This document shows positions 48,609-56,520 of a stretch of 64,000 nt of DNA, in pieces; the first letter of the stretch is position 1; each line of letters begins with the position of its first letter. The notes under the pieces are model-generated. The model did not search any database. It was given only the letters and a program-made list of their open reading frames with translations, and was not told the DNA's origin. The stretch spans positions 1,615,051 through 1,679,050 of the forward strand of contig NZ_CP124862.1 of the NCBI RefSeq assembly GCF_030013905.1. Direction: 5' to 3'. A program made the translations under genes and the position numbers. The stretch is from Petroclostridium sp. X23 (lineage in GTDB: Bacteria; Bacillota; Clostridia; SK-Y3).

Positions 48609-49301
48609 CTATAAAAAATTATTTTGCTTTAGACTTATATACTTATCTCCAGATACAATAATATGATCTCTAACTTTTATATCAATTGATTCTAAAACAG
48701 AAACAATCGTATTTGTTATATTAATATCTTCTTGAGAGGGTTTCAAGCTACCGCCGGGATGATTATGTGCTAAGATAATACTATGTGCTTGATGACGAAG
48801 AGCCAATTCAACAATAATTCTTGGATATACCGGCACTTCATTTATCGATCCTTCATGAACAAGAGCTGAGTGTTTTACCCTGTTTTGAGAGTCAAGACAT
48901 ATTATGTAAAAATTTTCATAATGCTTCCCAACAAATAATGAAACAGAATACTCTCCTGCTTTTGAAGCACTATTTAGAACAATTTTTTCTCCCCATTTCC
49001 CTTTGAAGTATCTTCTTGCAAGAGATGGTACTAGAGAAATTAATATAGCAGAATTTTCACTAACTCCGCATTTATTACATATATCCTTCGGGTTAGCTTC
49101 AAACAATCCTGACAATGAACCAAATTCTTTAATCATTCTATGCGCTAGTTCATTAGTATCTTTCATCGGAATAGCATAAAACATTAGTAATTCAAGTACC
49201 TGATGATCATTAAATGAATCTAATCCCTCTTTTAAGAATCTTTCTTTTACTCTTTTTCTATGCCCTTCGTGTAAATTTTTACCAGTCATTATAAACCCCA
49301 T
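48609..49301 (-). CDS. RadC-family JAB-domain protein
   Basis: A 230-residue RadC-type protein. The N-terminal helix-hairpin-helix-like region (GHRKRVKERFLKEGLDSFND) is followed by the JAMM metal motif AHNHPGGSLKPSQEDI with the usual His-x-His-x10-Asp. A catalytic activity for RadC has not been established; the early DNA-repair role has been withdrawn for the E. coli protein. RadC genes are common in mobile islands next to restriction or defence genes. Its start overlaps the upstream HTH gene by 13 bp. Confidence 0.88.
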   Translation of the reverse strand: MGFIMTGKNLHEGHRKRVKERFLKEGLDSFNDHQVLELLMFYAIPMKDTNELAHRMIKEFGSLSGLFEANPKDICNKCGVSENSAILISLVPSLARRYFKGKWGEKIVLNSASKAGEYSVSLFVGKHYENFYIICLDSQNRVKHSALVHEGSINEVPVYPRIIVELALRHQAHSIILAHNHPGGSLKPSQEDINITNTIVSVLESIDIKVRDHIIVSGDKYISLKQNNFL

Positions 49302-49504
49302 TCTTTTACATGCTTTCCGCTAACAATCCTCTCATCTTTGGGCTTTTCCGCATCCTTTGGTATAGCCCAAACAAAAGCATACTTCTTTGCCCCAGCTATT
49401 CTTCCTTCAACACATAAAACCTGGACTCTCCGCTGAGAAATTCCCCATTTTTCTGCTGCTTCTTTAGCAGTTATGTATTCAAACATATCACACGTCATGG
49501 ACAT
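49289..49504 (-). CDS. Small helix-turn-helix DNA-binding protein
   Basis: A 71-residue protein with an excisionase/MerR-like helix-turn-helix: YITAKEAAEKWGISQRRVQV, then the wing CVEGRIAGAKKYAFVWAIP. It is the first gene of the HTH-radC-mazG-DUF2075 operon and overlaps radC. It is a likely autoregulator or a targeting subunit. Other starts (the third or seventh Met codon region) are possible. Confidence 0.7.
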   Translation of the reverse strand: MSMTCDMFEYITAKEAAEKWGISQRRVQVLCVEGRIAGAKKYAFVWAIPKDAEKPKDERIVSGKHVKEWGL

Positions 49505-49532
49505 CTAACGATTGAAATGTTTTCCAAATTCT

Positions 49533-49561
49533 ATTTTATTCGTTTATTCGAACAAGGTCAA
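49533..49561 (-). promoter_or_regulatory. Promoter of the HTH-radC-mazG-DUF2075 operon
   Basis: TTGACC and TAAAAT with a 17-bp spacer, read on the minus strand. The spacer holds the repeated motif CGAATAAACGAATAAA (TTCG and CGAA arms), a possible operator for the HTH protein. Confidence 0.6.
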
Positions 49562-49901
49562 TAAAATCACAGAAATTTCTAAGAAATCTGCTATTTCTTA
49601 TACGAATACAACAGTCCATCGTTTAGCTTCACTCATTAAAAAATCTTAAAAGATCCTGTTTATCAAGTAATTCAGCCATTAGCCAATCTTTCAAATAAAC
49701 TGATTTCGCAAAATGGAAATGCACAAACCCCCAGCTACCACAACCACTTAAACCACTTTTCTCATCATCTTTCCCTTGTGTCAGTATTGCCTCAACCTCA
49801 CTAGAATTACTTGAATATATAAAAACTAGAATTGGAGTTGGATCTATAAAATCAAAAAAAATTATAAACCCTCTAAACATGAAAATTCATATACCTATAC
49901 A

Positions 49902-50087
49902 GTGAAATATACTGATGCAATAGAACTGTTACGAGAAGTTAAACCTTATCTCGTTATTATTCAAAAGAAACAGCGTGCAAAAATGATTATTTCCGAATAT
50001 AAACAACTTACACCTAGAAATGGCAGATATTCAAAAGAACTTCTAAAAGCAAAAGAATCATTTTATAACAGATTTATGGCAATATAA
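49902..50087 (+). pseudogene. Homing-endonuclease C-terminal fragment
   Basis: Sixty-one residues (AIELLREVKPYLVIIQKKQR, then LTPRNGRYSKELL) resemble the C-terminus of phage LAGLIDADG-type endonucleases, where an ALxLLxxVxPYLxxKxxQ stretch is common. It has a stop just upstream and no LAGLIDADG motif. It meets the end of the portal chimera tail to tail with a 14-bp overlap. Assignment is tentative. Confidence 0.4.
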
Positions 50088-51120
50088 CAAGGACATCGTG
50101 AACATACTTTATTTCAGTGGATTTGAGCCGTTCCACGAATTCATCAAACTGCTCCTCTTCAAAATACAGCTCAAAGTTGCCCGGTTTTGATAAAACATCA
50201 TTTTCAGTTTTATTTATAAAATCTACCCATGTAGACTTTGATTGTAATGAAAAATCTCCTGCAAAAGTTATATTTGCACCAAAGTCCAGTGTTACTTTTT
50301 GATTCAAATGTGCCTGTTCCGGTGGAATTCCTATTGACTGATACTTCATCCCCTCTTCCAACACCGCAACACGATGAGCATTAGCGCTTCCCTGATAAAC
50401 TGTATTCCAACTATCCCGCACACGTTTAGGATCTTTCACTACACCCAGGTGCTCCAGCACGCCACCGGGATTTGCACCATTGGCAAAAAACTTCGCACCA
50501 TATTCTTCAGTCGCTATTGCCATACCTATTGCATTCTTTGCCATAGCAATTGGCGAATAACCCACTAAGCCATCAAAGCCCAAGCCTGGTATATGCAATA
50601 CTTCTTCTTTTCTTAAATACACTTGCCCATAACCTTGCATGTTCGGATTCTCACCATCGTCTTTGGTATAGATATAATAAATCTCACCACTGCTTGTTCT
50701 ATCTACACTCATCCTATTTGGTAGTAAAGGATAGAGTGCTATAACCTGCCCCCTACCATCACGAATGATCTGTGCATAGGCATTTCCCCATAATAAAAGA
50801 TGACTCATCAGTGTCTCTCGAAACACGAATGAAGTCATCTCTGGGTTTGGCTCATCATGGAGCAGGTAATATAGCGGATGATTGGTTACTTTTTCTTTTC
50901 CACCGGCTGTGTATTTATAAGTATGAAGCGGTAAGCTTGCGATAGTCTCGGATAGAATCCTGACACAAGCATAAACTACCGTGGTTTGCAGCGCAGTTTT
51001 TTCACTGACAGTTTTCCCGCTGCTAGAGCTGCCAAAGAAAAAACTGTAAGTACTGTTAAATAGGCTGTTTTTAGGACCAGCCCTTAGTTCAAAGAATTTT
51101 GATATTAACAGTACTCTCAT
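50074..51120 (-). pseudogene. Phage portal protein fused to a VOC/glyoxalase fragment
   Basis: The first about 275 residues are an HK97-type portal protein (TVVYACVRILSETIASLPLH, then GNAYAQIIRDGRGQVIALYP and EEYGAKFFANGANPGG). The portal frame stops at PPEQAHL. The remaining 75 residues (KVTLDFGANITFAGDFSLQS, then NFELYFEEEQFDEFVERLKS) look like the middle of a VOC/glyoxalase-type protein. A good AGGAGG site precedes ATG 51120, so the start is natural. Neither half is complete. No capsid or protease genes follow. Confidence 0.75.
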
Positions 51121-51161
51121 TACGATTCCTCCTAAAAATGAGCATAAAAAAAGAGACTTAT

Positions 51162-51731
51162 TTAGGCCTCTCCAATACCTTGCTTTTCAATTAGCTCTTC
51201 TTCCCGAAGTATCTTTATGAGTTGTAGCAATTCATCTTCTGCATAATCTTTTTCAAGTATAGTAAACCCAAATTGCCCATAAAGCTCAATGAGATACGGT
51301 ATGTTTCTACATTCAAGCATTACTATCCTTCCAGCAATACGCATCTGTCCATCTAAAACTGTATTCATACAATACTGCATTAAATCGTAACCTGAAATAT
51401 TGTCTTTATACAGACTATTTTTACCAACTTGTCCAATCAAAATGGCTGGAAATTCAGTAATCCTTTCACCATTTATTTTAGCATTAAATCCATCAAAATT
51501 TTTAATCTTACGATTGGATAAAGATTCGCGAACCTTAAGAACTTGTAATGCTATAGTGAAATAAGCTAAAACTCCAAACTCTTCTGCCTCTTCATTAAAA
51601 ACCAGGAAAGTTCTACTTTTCCCAATCTTTTCAAACAAAATAGCCTTTTCCTTTAAAAAGTTCTCTATATCCGGATCCTTTTCACACACAAAAATAGAAA
51701 TAAGTTCTTGAGCTTTTTGCTCATCACTCAT
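51162..51731 (-). CDS. GNAT-type acetyltransferase, possible toxin
   Basis: A 189-residue protein of a GNAT subgroup found in phages and toxin-antitoxin loci. Recognisable parts are FLVFNEEAEEFGVLAYFTIA, ILIGQVGKN and GRIVMLECRN, then YLIELYGQFGFTILEKDY, which corresponds to the acetyl-CoA and C-terminal strands. The glycine P-loop is poorly conserved. A 57-codon gene lies 14 bp upstream in the usual antitoxin position. Known GNAT toxins acetylate aminoacyl-tRNA; whether this one does is unknown. Confidence 0.65.
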   Translation of the reverse strand: MSDEQKAQELISIFVCEKDPDIENFLKEKAILFEKIGKSRTFLVFNEEAEEFGVLAYFTIALQVLKVRESLSNRKIKNFDGFNAKINGERITEFPAILIGQVGKNSLYKDNISGYDLMQYCMNTVLDGQMRIAGRIVMLECRNIPYLIELYGQFGFTILEKDYAEDELLQLIKILREEELIEKQGIGEA

Positions 51732-51745
51732 TTCTATTAGTTTCT

Positions 51746-51919
51746 TTAGCGAGATAACATTTGCTTTAATTTTTGCTCACCTCGCCTCTCACTAGTGGGC
51801 GATATTAATGTTCTATCTATTTTCACGCTTTTAGCAGGTGTAGAAATTATTTTTGTAAAAGAATCCACAGCCTTTTTACTATCTAACGTGAAATCTTTAC
51901 TAAATGATGACGTTGCCAT
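51746..51919 (-). CDS. Small antitoxin-like protein upstream of the GNAT gene
   Basis: A 57-residue basic protein: MATSSFSKDFTLDSKKAVDS at the start, then a Pro-rich linker and the end SERRGEQKLKQMLSR. GGAGG lies eight bases before ATG 51919. Its size, order and 14-bp gap to the GNAT gene fit the antitoxin of a type II pair. The N-terminus could pair as a short DNA-binding strand-helix element, but I cannot name the family. Confidence 0.55.
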   Translation of the reverse strand: MATSSFSKDFTLDSKKAVDSFTKIISTPAKSVKIDRTLISPTSERRGEQKLKQMLSR

Positions 51920-52117
51920 TCTACAATCCCTCCTTCAAGTAAATATCAACATTTTCCAAGATACAAACGTTAAATGTCTATCTAAGTTTATTATAACACA
52001 TTTATCGGCGTTCAACAATCGAATATACTCTAATTGGCTAACTAAATTCATCCTATATAATTCATAAATACCATTTTAAAGACATTTTTTTCAAATCTAG
52101 TCATCAGAATATCTCCT

Positions 52118-52165
52118 CTTGACACTTATGCTTAGATTATAATCAGCATAAGCATAAGCGTCAAG
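52118..52165. repeat. Inverted repeat upstream of the GNAT pair
   Basis: A 17-bp inverted repeat (CTTGACACTTATGCTTA and its complement with one mismatch, arms 52118-52134 and 52149-52165) with a 14-bp spacer. It lies between the terminase fragment and the antitoxin-like gene. Confidence 0.7.
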
Positions 52166-52178
52166 GATTTTCACTTAA

Positions 52179-52985
52179 TTATATAATCAAAATTCCTCTC
52201 TCATCATAAACACTGGTCTTATTCTCATTCCTTATCGCCCTATCCAATGCCATAATAAGAGCCACTGCCCCATCAATACGTTCAGTACTTTTTTCTTTAT
52301 CCGGTTTAATATTACCGGCAGGATCTGTTTTTATATAGATATTATCCATCATCCACCTAAGCACCGGGTTTCCCCCGTGTGCTATTTTCTCCTCCAACGT
52401 AAGTTTCATTAACTCTTTAGAAGATGGTGACATATCTTTATAACCTTGTCCAAAAGGAACTACCGTAAAACCCATCCCCTCAAGATTTTGTACCATCTGA
52501 ACTGCACCCCATCGGTCAAAGGCTATTTCTTTTATGTTATACTTCATCCCAAGCTCTTCGATAAATGCTTCTATAAACCCATAATGAACAACGTTTCCTT
52601 CTGTAGTTTTCAGATAACCTTGCTGCTCCCACACATCATATGGAACATGATCTCTCCTTACTCTTATCTTCATATTCTCATCTGGTATCCAAAAGTATGG
52701 TAACACAATATATTTTTCATCAGCTATTCTTGGTGGAAACACCAATACAAAAACTGTAATATCCGTGGTGCTTGACAGATCAAGCCCTGCATAGCATTCC
52801 CTGCCTCGTAAAGTATCAATATCTATCTTAAAAGCACACTCATCCCACTTATCCATAGGCATCCAACGGGTTGATTGTTTCACCCATTGGTTAAGCCTTA
52901 ACTGCCGGAAGAGATTCTCTTCAGCCGGATTTTCCTTTGCACTAAGATATGCATTTCTATGCTTTAATCTTTCCTGCATGAGTCG
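52179..52985 (-). pseudogene. Phage terminase large subunit, C-terminal (nuclease) part
   Basis: The frame keeps the last about 270 residues of TerL: NLFRQLRLNQWVKQSTRWMP, then the nuclease start CYAGLDLSSTTDITVFVLVF with its Asp, EIAFDRWGAVQMVQNLEGMG, and STERIDGAVALIMALDRA. The ATPase half is missing. At about 52985 the sequence changes to the end of an amidoligase-like gene on the same strand. The product would start only by chance and cannot package DNA. Confidence 0.8.
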
Positions 52986-53298
52986 TTCCGTTGAAGAGCC
53001 GGAACTCAACTGTGCCTTTATCAAAAACACTGTGAAGGTTAAGTCCATGATACCGGCTGTTGTGGTAGTGCCTGTTTCTGCTTTCTTCTTCGTAACCGGC
53101 GTACCAAATATCCGCCAAATCTTGCAACGTAATCATGAAACTTACGAAATCCACCAATCTCTCCATACACTTATCCTCGACGCGCCGGACACAATGAATC
53201 TTTTGCTCTTCACTGTATTTTGAAAACTCATGCAGAAAAGAGTCCAGCTTTTGTACATTTAGCAATACGTTGAGATGCTCCACTTTACTCTCTCCCAT
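52957..53298 (-). pseudogene. Small gene fused to an amidoligase C-terminal fragment
   Basis: Residues 1-56 (MGESKVEHLNVLLNVQKLDS, then CVRRVEDKCMERLVDFVSFM) are a small protein overlapping the Spo0E-like gene by 14 bp. The following YHGLNLHSVFDKGTVEFRLF, then NGTTHAGKIKA, is the end of a putative amidoligase (PF12224-like), normally encoded by integrative elements. The fusion runs straight into terminase DNA. The first part is duplicated at 40976-41068. Confidence 0.6.
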
Positions 53299-53644
53299 AG
53301 CAGCATCTCCTATTCTGACTTTGATTCAGCATCCGCTTCTGTTGCTGTTTCCATTCTTTAAAATACCCAAATGCTTTTTGATAATCACAAACGAGTTCAT
53401 CCAACGCCCGGCTAATGCTCAAAACTTCTTCACTGACTAGGTTACATTCAGGTTGAATCATTAATAAATGCAACTGCTGCCTCAGTTGATTAATGGATTC
53501 TTTTTTTATTTCCAATTCATTACTATCAATGCATTGCCCGCTTCCTGTGGAAGAGCTGCTAGATCGATGATTACTTTCCGAACGATAAACAAGATCAGAT
53601 AGCTCCTCCGCTGATTTGATTGGTTTTTTCACGCTATTCTTCAT
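53285..53644 (-). CDS. Spo0E-like aspartyl-phosphate phosphatase
   Basis: A 119-residue protein. Its C-terminal half (INQLRQQLHLLMIQPECNLV, then SISRALDELVCDYQKAF) is a Spo0E-type helical pair with the S-x-x-LD-x-L-x-x-x-Y signature. Such proteins dephosphorylate Spo0A~P and delay sporulation. The N-terminal 60 residues are Ser-rich and variable. ATG 53644 is preceded by GAGAGGAAAA, which is locked in an 11-bp hairpin. The message has a long structured leader with a terminator, so expression is probably controlled after initiation. Confidence 0.78.
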   Translation of the reverse strand: MKNSVKKPIKSAEELSDLVYRSESNHRSSSSSTGSGQCIDSNELEIKKESINQLRQQLHLLMIQPECNLVSEEVLSISRALDELVCDYQKAFGYFKEWKQQQKRMLNQSQNRRCCYGRE

Positions 53645-53650
53645 TATATA

Positions 53651-53684
53651 TTTTCCTCTCAAATAAAAGTATCTGAGAGGAAAA
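53651..53684 (-). promoter_or_regulatory. Hairpin sequestering the Spo0E-like ribosome binding site
   Basis: Perfect 11-bp stem (TTTTCCTCTCA with TGAGAGGAAAA; arms 53674-53684 and 53651-53661). The 3' arm contains the AGAGGA site for the gene starting at 53644. Confidence 0.75.
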
Positions 53685-53736
53685 TTAAAAAAGCGCACGC
53701 GCAGAAAATATACTACTCTCCTACACGTGTGCTTTT
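53683..53736 (-). terminator. Leader terminator upstream of the Spo0E-like gene
   Basis: An 18-bp stem with one mismatch and a few G-U pairs (53719-53736 with 53689-53706) followed on the minus strand by TTTTTTAATTTT. It lies between the structured leader and the gene. Confidence 0.8.
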
Positions 53737-53755
53737 ATGTTATTGAAAATAAAAG

Positions 53756-53902
53756 TCAAATGCTGTATAATAACATAAGGTCGCATGACAGCCGCGTATC
53801 ATCGGATACACTTGTATCTGGCGATACGTCTACTGTTGGTGTAGGCAGTCCTTTTGCCTGCATTAGTTTTTGAGTGCTGGCACACTCAAAAACCATGGCG
53901 AC
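53756..53902 (-). ncRNA. Structured leader RNA, family not recognised
   Basis: On the minus strand a closing helix (GTCGCCATG with CATGCGAC, 53902-53894 and 53787-53780) encloses four hairpins. These are an 11-bp perfect stem at 53866-53893, GCAG/CTGC at 53845-53861, CTAC/GTAG at 53830-53844, and a two-part stem at 53795-53828 (CGTATC/GATACG around GATACA/TGTATC). It is followed by a terminator and a ribosome-binding-site hairpin. The same DNA has a 46-codon open frame (ATG 53896 to stop 53756) without a ribosome binding site. I could not match it to a known riboswitch. Confidence 0.55.
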
Positions 53903-53924
53903 TTTTCTAATTTTCCTCGCAATA

Positions 53925-53954
53925 ATTATATACTATTTAAGGGAAATAATGCAA
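53925..53954 (-). promoter_or_regulatory. Promoter of the Spo0E-like leader
   Basis: TTGCAT and TATAAT with an 18-bp spacer, read on the minus strand. The start is expected near 53918, giving a leader of about 270 nt. Confidence 0.7.
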
Positions 53955-53959
53955 GCTAT

Positions 53960-54338
53960 TTAGATTAATTTTGTACTATTATGTAAGATTTTATCTAATG
54001 ATATGCTGTCCTTATCAGTAATTTTATTGGTGAAAAACTTAAGCACATGAATCTTTTTCATCTTTGATTTATATATACTACTAACAACTTTGCTAGTATC
54101 CCACAATGAAATGCAGGAATAATTCATCCATTTGACTGCATAAAGATTTTGTGTACTGTATGTCCTGCAAGACAATGGAACCAAGACGAAAGAACCATCA
54201 TGTCCACCGTTCACAGCCATTGATGAAAAAAGTTTTTGCACTAATCGTCTCCTCATCTGTTGTTTCGGAAGCAATAGGACCTCCCTATACTTCCTCTTGC
54301 TCATATAATCCAAATATAGTTGTTACTTCTTTACTCAT
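53960..54338 (-). pseudogene. Unrecognised gene broken by a stop and a frameshift
   Basis: A well-initiated start (AGGAAGAGAAG then ATG 54338, MSKEVTTIFGLYEQEEV) runs into TAG at 54285-54287. The same frame continues (GGPIASETTDEETISAKTF) until a T-run near 54226, where the frame shifts to MAVNGGHDGSFVLVPLSCRT and NLYAVKWMNYSCISLWDTSK. A diverged second piece of the same gene lies at 56396-56520. I do not know the family. Confidence 0.5.
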
Positions 54339-54817
54339 TCTTCTCTTCCTTTAGCAATAGTCTTTTTCTAAAGCCGCCTCTTTGAACAAATTTATCATAA
54401 CGTATCTTTTCAAATTGCTCAAAATTATTAAGAATCCTGCCTAATTTGGAACATATTTGTGATATCTTGAGATATTTAGCCTATTCCACCCCTTTTATGT
54501 CAATGCATAGATGCATGGGGACGATCCGAGACCACTAATAAAGCGAGCTTTTTTGAGTGCTATATTGCAATTTGTGTGTGATGTAATGTTTCCAGATATT
54601 TTAGAGGTAATAAAGCTTGTCCCTCTGTTGCACTGCCGGCAAATCAGCACTTTTTCAGTGATTTTGAACCGTCACTGAATTTTCATCCTCCTTTTTCATC
54701 CCGTACTAAAAGACAAGGAATTACTATTCATGGTAACAATATAATACGCTTATTCATATTATGTAAATATGTGCATACACTTACAGCGTTTGCGCATCCA
54801 TATATCATTCGTATTGT
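54339..54817. other. Intergenic region
   Basis: No gene is seen. A TTCAGTGA/TCACTGAA hairpin (54654-54661 with 54672-54679) is followed by TTTTC and may be a terminator. GGGGACG at about 54520 resembles the start of the RAYT arm, but the rest does not match. Confidence 0.4.
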
Positions 54818-54904
54818 ATGGAAGTTATTGATTGCATTTTGATTTGTAATGTAATGATTCACTCGCTCATTATAAACTTATTTAGGAAATGTGAGAAAAA
54901 ACAG

Positions 54905-55666
54905 ATGGATAATTTTAAAATAGAAAAATGCAAATCTAACCTGCCTGTAACATTAGAGGATTTGAGCAAATTCATTTTGGTTGGAAGAGAGAAACTGGCC
55001 TCCGTCCGGGCAGAAATAAGAGCTATAGAAAAATTGAAATTGGCTCAGGCGGTAAGGGATCAAAAAAAAGAAGAAGGCCGGATGCTAGCCGAAGCATTAT
55101 TGGATGCTGAAGTTAGGATTGGTGAATTATTAAAAAACATCCCCACTGCCCAAGGAACCAGAAGCGATTTGACTTCGGTCCACCGGTGGACCGAAGTTGG
55201 AAATGCCTCGAATCATACCTGTGAAAATCTATCCCTACCTCAGAAAACCAAATCACAGATTGTGAAAGAGTTTAACTTTACTACAAATCAACAAAAACGC
55301 TTTGAAATTTTGGCAGATAATAAGGATTTGGTTGAACAGGTAAAATCAGAAGCCAGAGAAAACAATAAACTTCCAACCAGATCCAGAGTATTATACTTAG
55401 CGCAGGAGAGAAAGAAAAACGAACAGGAAAGAAGTCTCAATGCCGCGGCTAGCCATGATTATCAAACATTTTGCGCAGCAACCGCAAAAAAATTCAGTAA
55501 TATATTATCAGAGATTCGAAAGCTAGAGGTGGATGACAAACACCTTAAGGCCTGGGCTGATTATCTTAATGGTCCTCTTAATTTCAAAAATGAACAAAGA
55601 AAAGCGAATGAAGCGGTAGCAAAGATAATGAAAATAAATAATTTTCTGAAAGGACTGAGTATATGA
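54905..55666 (+). CDS. Phage-like protein of unknown function
   Basis: About 253 residues from ATG 54905 (MDNFKIEKCKSNLPVTLEDL). The centre is helical (ASVRAEIRAIEKLKLAQAVR, then AEALLDAEVRIGELLKN), a layout common in phage and plasmid proteins near replication genes. A helix-turn-helix-like part follows (KTKSQIVKEFNFTTNQQKRF). The C-terminus pairs with the next gene by a 4-base ATGA overlap. A perfect 26-bp palindrome lies inside the coding sequence at 55172-55197. A longer start at 54818 lacks a ribosome binding site. Function is unknown. Confidence 0.6.
   Translation: MDNFKIEKCKSNLPVTLEDLSKFILVGREKLASVRAEIRAIEKLKLAQAVRDQKKEEGRMLAEALLDAEVRIGELLKNIPTAQGTRSDLTSVHRWTEVGNASNHTCENLSLPQKTKSQIVKEFNFTTNQQKRFEILADNKDLVEQVKSEARENNKLPTRSRVLYLAQERKKNEQERSLNAAASHDYQTFCAATAKKFSNILSEIRKLEVDDKHLKAWADYLNGPLNFKNEQRKANEAVAKIMKINNFLKGLSI
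55172..55197. repeat. Perfect 26-bp palindrome inside a coding region
   Basis: Arms ACTTCGGTCCACC (55172-55184) and its exact complement (55185-55197) with no spacer. It is more GC-rich than its surroundings. Confidence 0.95.
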
Positions 55667-56061
55667 GCAAAACCATCACATTGGAGAAACAAGCAAGGAA
55701 CGAAATCCTGAAGCAAATGGCAGGGCTAAGTGAAATTACAACAGATGCTGTCGTTGACCTTATAAAACCATATTTTCAATTCGACGTTACCAATGCCCGA
55801 GAACAGGCATTAAGAAGAAAAGCGAATAGCCTAATGGCTCAATTCAAGGATGAATGTGGTCAAAGAACCTGCTTCAGCTATAAAGACAATGGTCAATCAA
55901 AATACGTCAACATCGATGAAACCACCGATCCTGAAATACTAAACCGCTTGAATGACCAACTCTACAAAAAACTTGATACCATGCTCATGATCAGAAAGAA
56001 AATTGCCAAACGTCTTGATGAGTTGTTAAAACAAACTAGCATAGAAAGCTCAAAAGTTTAA
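55663..56061 (+). CDS. Hypothetical phage-like protein
   Basis: A 132-residue basic, mostly helical protein (ITLEKQARNEILKQMAGLSE at the start, then LRRKANSLMAQFKDECGQRT). It overlaps the preceding gene by four bases, so the two are co-translated. No recognised domain; a DNA- or RNA-binding role is possible from its charge but unproven. Confidence 0.55.
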   Translation: MSKTITLEKQARNEILKQMAGLSEITTDAVVDLIKPYFQFDVTNAREQALRRKANSLMAQFKDECGQRTCFSYKDNGQSKYVNIDETTDPEILNRLNDQLYKKLDTMLMIRKKIAKRLDELLKQTSIESSKV

Positions 56062-56395
56062 ACTGTCCGTAACATGCCGGAAAACGGAGTATGACATTTC
56101 ATTCCACTACTTTTTAAGCCCCTTTGATACGATTTGTCAAAGAAGGCTTAAAATAGGATAAATACAACCTATTTTAAGGGTCTCCTATATCAGTATCTCC
56201 GCTTCTGTACTTTGGGATCAGGCAAATTATTCACTTATTTGTTTCGTCTAATCGTACTTTTTCTCCAGTATTGCCTCTAACCATTACATGATATGAGGCA
56301 CATTGATAGTGAATTCGCTATTTTCTCGACACGCTCATCATTTTAGATAATTTCACCGTAAATAAAGAAATATTTCAAGCCTGACCCCTCTTTCC
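56062..56395. other. Intergenic region with a terminator-like hairpin
   Basis: AAGCC and GGCTT arms around 56117-56150 with flanking TTTT could end the preceding two-gene transcript. Otherwise nothing is seen. Confidence 0.35.
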
Positions 56396-56520
56396 TTGCT
56401 GCTAACAACTTTGCTGGTATCCCGCAACAAAATGCAGGAATGATTCATCCATTTGACTACATTAAGATTTTGTCAATTTTAGATCCTGAAAAACAAGGGG
56501 ACCAAGACGAAAGAACCGTC
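56396..56520 (-). pseudogene. Fragment paralogous to the broken gene at 53960-54338
   Basis: About 120 bp similar (roughly 80%) to 54060-54200. On the minus strand it reads NLNVVKWMNHSCILLRDTSK. It ends exactly at the left end of the IS1182 element (56521), and the missing part does not resume on the other side of the element. Confidence 0.5.

Noticed and set aside
49629..49880. 83-codon minus-strand frame next to the homing-endonuclease fragment
   Set aside because: No ribosome binding site and no recognisable motif; kept out as unsupported.
53866..53893. The 11-bp hairpin as a stand-alone terminator
   Set aside because: No T tract follows on either strand; it is better explained as one arm of the structured leader.
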